Part shown: positions 14,439-18,303 of the stretch, piece after piece | Numbering within the stretch: position 1 is the stretch's first letter | How the letters are laid out: each line of letters begins with the position of its first letter | Assembly: GCA_021804705.1 (NCBI GenBank) | Contig: JAJZHC010000010.1 | Coordinates: 1-18,303, forward strand | Direction of reading: 5' to 3' | Source: Pseudomonadota bacterium | Lineage (GTDB): Bacteria; Pseudomonadota; Gammaproteobacteria; Burkholderiales; Ferrovaceae | DNA: 18,303 bases | Notes under the pieces: generated by a model | Database searches by the model: none | What the model was told of the DNA's origin: nothing | Seen by the model: only the letters and a program-made list of their open reading frames with translations | Position numbers and translations under genes: made by a program

Positions 14439-15061
14439 GAATGCCGGGGAGGAAGCATCCCCGCCCTCTCGATGAACGCGATGATGTCTTCCAGCCCTGA
14501 TCCGGTTTTCATGTTCGAGAAAATGAAAGGCGCTGCGCCGCGCATCCTTCTGGCATCCCGATCCATGACCTCAAGCGAGGCCCCGACAAAGGGGGCAAGA
14601 TCAATCTTGTTGATCACCAGCAGGTCGGATTTGGTGATGCCAGGCCCCCCCTTGCGGGGAATTTTTTCTCCCGCAGCCACATCGATGACGTACAGGGTCA
14701 GGTCCGACAGTTCAGGGCTGAAGGTGGCAGCGAGGTTATCGCCACCACTTTCCACAAAAATGATGTCAAGCCCCGGGTGGCGGCGATTCAGGCGATCCAC
14801 GGCTTCGAGGTTGATGCTGGCATCTTCGCGGATGGCCGTATGGGGGCAACCCCCGGTTTCCACGCCCAGAATCCGGTCGGGCGTGAGGGCTTCGTGACGC
14901 ACCAGAAACTGGGCATCCTCTTCCGTATAGATGTCGTTGGTGATGACCGCAATGTTGTAGCGGTGGCGCAGGGCAAGACAGAGTGCCAGGGTCAGGGCGG
15001 TTTTGCCCGAACCCACCGGTCCACCAATGCCAACTCTCAAGGGTTGTGTATGCAGGCTCAT
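14435..15061 (-). CDS. ureG: Urease accessory GTPase UreG
   Basis: The 208-residue product is a standard-length UreG. It has the P-loop GPVGSGKT (14-21), the nickel-binding Cys-Pro-His (72-74) in VETGGCPHTAIRED, the SGGDNLAATFSPEL switch segment and the guanine-specificity motif NKID. UreG hydrolyses GTP while transferring nickel to the urease active site in complex with UreF and UreD/UreH. I chose ATG 15061, where it overlaps the ureF stop by 4 nt (ATGA), rather than the longer frame that starts inside ureF. At its own end the TGA overlaps the ATG of the permease-kinase gene in the same way, so the sensor gene is part of the same translationally coupled series. Confidence 0.98.
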   Translation of the reverse strand: MSLHTQPLRVGIGGPVGSGKTALTLALCLALRHRYNIAVITNDIYTEEDAQFLVRHEALTPDRILGVETGGCPHTAIREDASINLEAVDRLNRRHPGLDIIFVESGGDNLAATFSPELSDLTLYVIDVAAGEKIPRKGGPGITKSDLLVINKIDLAPFVGASLEVMDRDARRMRGAAPFIFSNMKTGSGLEDIIAFIERAGMLPPRHS

Positions 15062-15726
15062 GATCGAAACAGACGGGTGTATTGGGTTTCGTGACAACAG
15101 GAAGCAATGGCAAACGCGGGCATGGAATTGCAGGTTTGCTCCAGGGGAGTTTGCAGTGCCGCTGCCGCACAAGCGGGCAACTTCCGGCCCAGAGCCAACA
15201 GAAGGCGCTGGCCCGCAGTCTGACCGAAGGGGACGAGTTTGACCGCGGCCATCACCTGATTTTCAAGCCAGGCCCAGAGGTATCCAGCCACGGCCTCTTC
15301 CATGGGAATGGACCAGGCACTGGCAGCAAAACTCCAGACCAGGGGGTAACTGGGTTCGGCAAAAAGCGCCAGGGACTGGGTGGAAGACTCCTCCAGGTCA
15401 CGCAACAGGCGCGCCAGCGAATGCCCCATCTGCAGGGTTTCCGCACGCAGCTCTGCCGTTTCCCGGCTGGCCAGAAACGCCGCATCGAGGGCCTGCGCCT
15501 GGTCGGCTTGCTCCCCCTGCCAGGCTCGCAGCATGTGCGCCAGATAGACGGCTTCGAGGTGTGCCGCGCCGAATTCGAGGCAGTCCTCAATCCAGACCTG
15601 TGCCGCGGCTTCGCTTTGCACCGTGCCGGTCTCCACGGCCCATTCCAGCCCCTGCGAATAGGTGTAGGCGCCCACGGGCAGCACGGGGCTGACAAGTTGC
15701 ATCAGCCGGATCAATGCCTGGCTCAT
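15058..15726 (-). CDS. ureF: Urease accessory protein UreF
   Basis: The 222-residue product is an all-helical protein of normal UreF length. The N-terminal block LMQLVSPVLPVGAYTYSQGL and then EWAVETGTV, the LRAETLQMGHSLARLL helix and the C-terminal PLEQTCNSMPAFAIASCCHE are characteristic. UreF bridges UreG and the UreD-bound urease apoenzyme and checks the fidelity of nickel insertion. Its ATG overlaps the ureE stop by 4 nt and its TGA overlaps the ureG ATG by 4 nt, so translation of the accessory genes is coupled. Confidence 0.97.
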   Translation of the reverse strand: MSQALIRLMQLVSPVLPVGAYTYSQGLEWAVETGTVQSEAAAQVWIEDCLEFGAAHLEAVYLAHMLRAWQGEQADQAQALDAAFLASRETAELRAETLQMGHSLARLLRDLEESSTQSLALFAEPSYPLVWSFAASAWSIPMEEAVAGYLWAWLENQVMAAVKLVPFGQTAGQRLLLALGRKLPACAAAALQTPLEQTCNSMPAFAIASCCHETQYTRLFRS

Positions 15727-16232
15727 GCGCCACCTGCCCGGGCGCTCATGTCATGGATCCGTGCCCCACGACCTTCCCCGTCTGCACTATGCCCGTGGAC
15801 GTGCCCGGCATGGCCGCCATAGGCCCCGCTCTCAGGCTCGAAGGGTGCGTGTACTTCCGAAACACGCAGCCCCAGTCCCTGAACCATTTCCTGAAGCACA
15901 TGGTCTTTGGCAAAACGCAACATGCCGGGCTGTAACTCCACGGCCACATGTCGGTTGCCCAGATGGTAGGCCACTCGCGCCAGGGCCAGGGCGTCGGGGC
16001 TGGCCACCTCCAGCAGGGCTTCGGGTGCGGCCTTCACCCCGACGATGCGGCCATCCTGGGCCAGCAGCCGATCGCCTCCGCGCAATACCGTACCACGCGG
16101 CAAAAACAATCCGGCCTCCTCGCCACTTTCAAGACGCGTGCGCAGGCGGTTCTTGCAGCGCAGCTCGAAGGATAACGCCAACCACTCACTGGGTTGGGTC
16201 GTAGATGCTGTGCGGGCCTCGATGAGCAGCAT
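15723..16232 (-). CDS. ureE: Urease nickel metallochaperone UreE
   Basis: The 169-residue product has the UreE N-terminal peptide-binding domain and the C-terminal metal-binding domain with YHLGNRHVAVEL (conserved His95) and a second conserved His111. The tail is moderately His-rich (GGHAGHVHGHSAD, with His141, 144, 146 and 148), a typical nickel-storage extension. UreE delivers nickel to UreG. The start is ATG 16232, only 2 nt after the ureC TAG; no good Shine-Dalgarno is visible, so coupling to ureC translation is likely. The frame is open further upstream inside ureC, but that part is not UreE-like. Confidence 0.96.
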   Translation of the reverse strand: MLLIEARTASTTQPSEWLALSFELRCKNRLRTRLESGEEAGLFLPRGTVLRGGDRLLAQDGRIVGVKAAPEALLEVASPDALALARVAYHLGNRHVAVELQPGMLRFAKDHVLQEMVQGLGLRVSEVHAPFEPESGAYGGHAGHVHGHSADGEGRGARIHDMSARAGGA

Positions 16233-16234
16233 GG

Positions 16235-17941
16235 CTAGAACAGAAAATAGCGTTGTGCCATGGGCAGCACCGAGGCAGGTTCGCACACCAGCAGCTCGCC
16301 ATCGGCGTGCACAGCGTAGGTCTCGGGGTCCACGTCGATATGGGGCAGGGCGTCGTTCCACACCATGTCACGCTTGGTCACCCCACGGGTATTGCGCACG
16401 GCCACCAGGGGTTTGCGCAAACCCAGACGCAACAGGGCTTCATTGCCCAGGGCGGCCTGGGACACGAAGGTGACCGAGGTGTTCAGTGCCGCGCCAAAAC
16501 TGCCAAACATGGGACGATAGTGCACGGGCTGCGGAGTGGGAATGGACGCATTGGGGTCTCCCATGGCGGCCGTGGCAATCATGCCGCCCTTGAGGACAAG
16601 GCTGGGCTTGACCCCGAAAAAGGCCGGCTTCCACACCACCAGGTCAGCCAGCTTTCCGGGTTCGATGGAACCCACCTCGTGGCTGATGCCGTGGGTGATG
16701 GCAGGATTGATGGTGTACTTGGCGATATAGCGCTTCACCCGAAAATTGTCATGACGTGCGTTGTCCTCTTTCAAGGCACCGCGCTGCACCTTCATCTTGT
16801 GGGCCGTCTGCCATGTCCTGATCACTACCTCCCCCACCCGCCCCATGGCCTGTGAATCGGACGACATCATGGAAAAGGCGCCGCGGTCGTGCAACAGGTC
16901 TTCTGCGGCGATGGTCTCGCGCCGGATGCGCGACTCGGCAAAGGCGATGTCCTCCGCAATGGCCGCATCCAGATGATGACAAACCATCAGCATGTCGAGA
17001 TGCTCGTCGATGGTATTCACGGTGTACGGCCGGGTCGGGTTGGTGGAGGAAGGCAGCACGTTGGGTGAGCCCACGGCCCGGATAATGTCCGGTGCGTGGC
17101 CCCCTCCCGCCCCTTCCGTATGGAAAGTGTGGATGGTGCGGTCCTTGAAAGCGGCAAGCGTGGTTTCCACGAAGCCCGATTCGTTAAGGGTGTCCGTATG
17201 GATGGCCACCTGAACATCCATCTCCTCCGCCACCGTCAGGCAATTGTCGATAGCTGCCGGCGTGCTGCCCCAGTCCTCGTGGAGTTTGAGGCCAATGGCG
17301 CCCGCCTCGACCTGCTCCCGCACCGGGGTGGGCATGGACACGTTGCCTTTGCCCATGAAACCCAGATTCATGGGAAACGCTTCTGCCGCCTGGAGCATGG
17401 CATGGATGTGCCAGGGTCCTGGCGTACAGGTGGTGGCAAAGGTTCCGGTTGCCGGCCCCGTACCGCCCCCCAGCATGGTAGTCACCCCCGAGGTGAGGGC
17501 TTCTTCGATTTGCTGGGGGCAGATGAAGTGAATATGGCTATCAATGCCGCCTGCCGTGACGATCATGCCTTCACCGGCAATGATCTCCGTGGCGGCCCCG
17601 ATGGGCAGCGTAACCCCCGGCTGGATGTCGGGGTTGCCCGCCTTGCCGATGCCCCAGATGCGGCCATGCTTGATGCCGATATCGGCCTTGATGATGCCAC
17701 ACACGGCATCCACGATAAGCGCGCTGGTGATGACGGTATCGGCCACCTGCGCCGCGTTGCGCTGGCTCTGCCCCATGCCGTCCCGGATGACTTTGCCGCC
17801 TCCGAATTTGACCTCTTCGCCATAAACGGTGAAATCCTTCTCCACCTCGATCCAGAGTTCTGTGTCCGCCAGCCGCACACGGTCTCCCACGGTGGGACCG
17901 TACATTTCCCCGTAGGCCCGGCGTGAAATTTTGGCAGCCAT
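16235..17941 (-). CDS. ureC: Urease catalytic subunit alpha, UreC
   Basis: The product has 568 residues, the normal length, and all catalytic residues. The nickel ligands His136 and His138 lie in GGIDSHIHFICPQQ, the carbamylated Lys219 in GLKLHEDWGSTP, His248 in VAIHTDTLNESGF, His274 in IHTFHTEGAGGGHAPD, and Asp362 in SSDSQAMGR. The mobile flap Cys321-His322 is present in MVCHHLDAAIAEDIAFAESR. The enzyme hydrolyses urea to ammonia and carbamate with two nickel ions in the cytoplasm. ATG 17941 (MAAKISRRAYGEMYGPT) is the family's usual start; it lies 4 nt after the stop of ureJ, and the longer frame would run into that gene. The small subunits ureA and ureB and the chaperone ureD are not in the window and probably lie beyond its right edge. 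Confidence 0.99.
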   Translation of the reverse strand: MAAKISRRAYGEMYGPTVGDRVRLADTELWIEVEKDFTVYGEEVKFGGGKVIRDGMGQSQRNAAQVADTVITSALIVDAVCGIIKADIGIKHGRIWGIGKAGNPDIQPGVTLPIGAATEIIAGEGMIVTAGGIDSHIHFICPQQIEEALTSGVTTMLGGGTGPATGTFATTCTPGPWHIHAMLQAAEAFPMNLGFMGKGNVSMPTPVREQVEAGAIGLKLHEDWGSTPAAIDNCLTVAEEMDVQVAIHTDTLNESGFVETTLAAFKDRTIHTFHTEGAGGGHAPDIIRAVGSPNVLPSSTNPTRPYTVNTIDEHLDMLMVCHHLDAAIAEDIAFAESRIRRETIAAEDLLHDRGAFSMMSSDSQAMGRVGEVVIRTWQTAHKMKVQRGALKEDNARHDNFRVKRYIAKYTINPAITHGISHEVGSIEPGKLADLVVWKPAFFGVKPSLVLKGGMIATAAMGDPNASIPTPQPVHYRPMFGSFGAALNTSVTFVSQAALGNEALLRLGLRKPLVAVRNTRGVTKRDMVWNDALPHIDVDPETYAVHADGELLVCEPASVLPMAQRYFLF

Positions 17942-17945
17942 GGCG

Positions 17946-18303
17946 TCAGGCCCAGAACAGGGAAAAGGTGAGCGTCGCGAGGGCGGCACCCAGCCACCCT
18001 TCCTTTCTGGTTTGTCGGGCAAGATGTCCCAACCCTACCCCCAAGGCCAGAAGCAGCGCGGTGGCCGCGAGAAAGCCCGCCGCATAGGCGCCGGGGGAGG
18101 CCAGTGCCGGAATCTCCGCGCCATGGGCCAGCCCGTGGAACAGCGCAAAGGTTGCGGCCATGGCCACCTTGGCTGCAAGGGGCAGGCGTGTAGCCAGGGT
18201 GGCCATCAGCACCGAAACCACCACCGTAGCCGTCACGGCAGACTCCAGATGGGGCGGCACCAATCCATCAAAACCCAGGAGGGCCCCACCCATCATGCCG
18301 CCC
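17946..18303 (-). CDS. ureJ: HupE/UreJ-family membrane protein, 5' end outside the window
   Basis: The 118 visible residues are the C-terminal part of a small polytopic membrane protein. LLGFDGLVPPHLESAVTATV and FALFHGLAHGAEIPA (with the conserved HG-AHG-E motif) are typical of HupE/UreJ proteins, which are thought to take up nickel for hydrogenase or urease. The frame is still open at the right edge, so the apparent Met at 18296 is internal. It ends 4 nt before ureC. A ureJ gene directly in front of ureC is, as I recall it, a gene order known from betaproteobacterial urease clusters such as Bordetella. Confidence 0.9.
   Translation of the reverse strand, partial: GGMMGGALLGFDGLVPPHLESAVTATVVVSVLMATLATRLPLAAKVAMAATFALFHGLAHGAEIPALASPGAYAAGFLAATALLLALGVGLGHLARQTRKEGWLGAALATLTFSLFWA

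Noticed and set aside
17096..17926. A 276-codon plus-strand open frame opposite ureC
   Set aside because: Antisense to a fully conserved enzyme; no recognisable protein features.
1..18303. CRISPR array, toxin-antitoxin pair, defence system or prophage genes
   Set aside because: No spaced direct repeats, no cas, nuclease, capsid or integrase signatures were found; the XRE remnant alone is not enough to infer any such system.

Overview
This 18.3 kb window looks chromosomal and comes from a Gram-negative bacterium, most likely a betaproteobacterium. The evidence is an outer-membrane efflux lipoprotein, a urease operon with ureJ next to ureC, an AlkB-type membrane hydroxylase and GGGGACAGACCCC palindromes. 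The taxonomic placement is inferred from gene content only; no marker gene settles it. Most of the window is GC-rich. The stretch from about 3.3 to 5.9 kb is clearly richer in A+T and looks acquired or differently evolved.

Layout. (1) Bases 1-1690 (+): the end of an EmrB-like drug exporter and its NodT-type outer-membrane factor. (2) 1687-2709 (-): an AlkB-family diiron membrane monooxygenase, convergent with the efflux genes; a palindromic repeat forms both its stop codon region and the likely terminator. (3) 2733-2808 (+): tRNA-Ala(CGC), divergent from the hydroxylase. (4) 2809-4237: gene remnants, namely an XRE-like regulator tail, the C-terminal part of an SRAP peptidase and a YjbQ-family gene with two in-frame stops, surrounding one intact hotdog thioesterase. 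(5) 4238-5899 (+): a complete methyl-accepting chemotaxis protein. (6) 6057-6929 (+): a secreted YfdX-family protein. (7) 6987-7415 (-): a YCII/DGPF protein. (8) 7618-10056 (+): an 812-residue SEC-C/TPR/methyltransferase fusion. (9) 10059-10109: a second, longer copy of the palindrome between convergent stop codons. (10) 10109-18303 (-): a tightly packed urease operon ureJ(partial)-ureC-ureE-ureF-ureG, continued without a gap by an NCS1-permease/histidine-kinase/receiver fusion and a LuxR-type response regulator.

The most interesting unit is region 10. The genes are separated by 2-4 nt or overlap by 4-8 nt, so the two regulatory genes are very probably co-transcribed and translationally coupled with the urease maturation genes. 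UreC is the catalytic subunit, UreE and UreG deliver nickel with UreF as adaptor, and UreJ probably serves nickel supply. The 1136-residue protein joins a 12-TM-like nucleobase/hydantoin permease, an eight-cysteine cluster, two more TM helices, a histidine kinase and a receiver. It looks like a transporter-type sensor ('transceptor') that would report a urea-related nitrogen compound to the LuxR-type regulator. The ligand and the target genes are inference.
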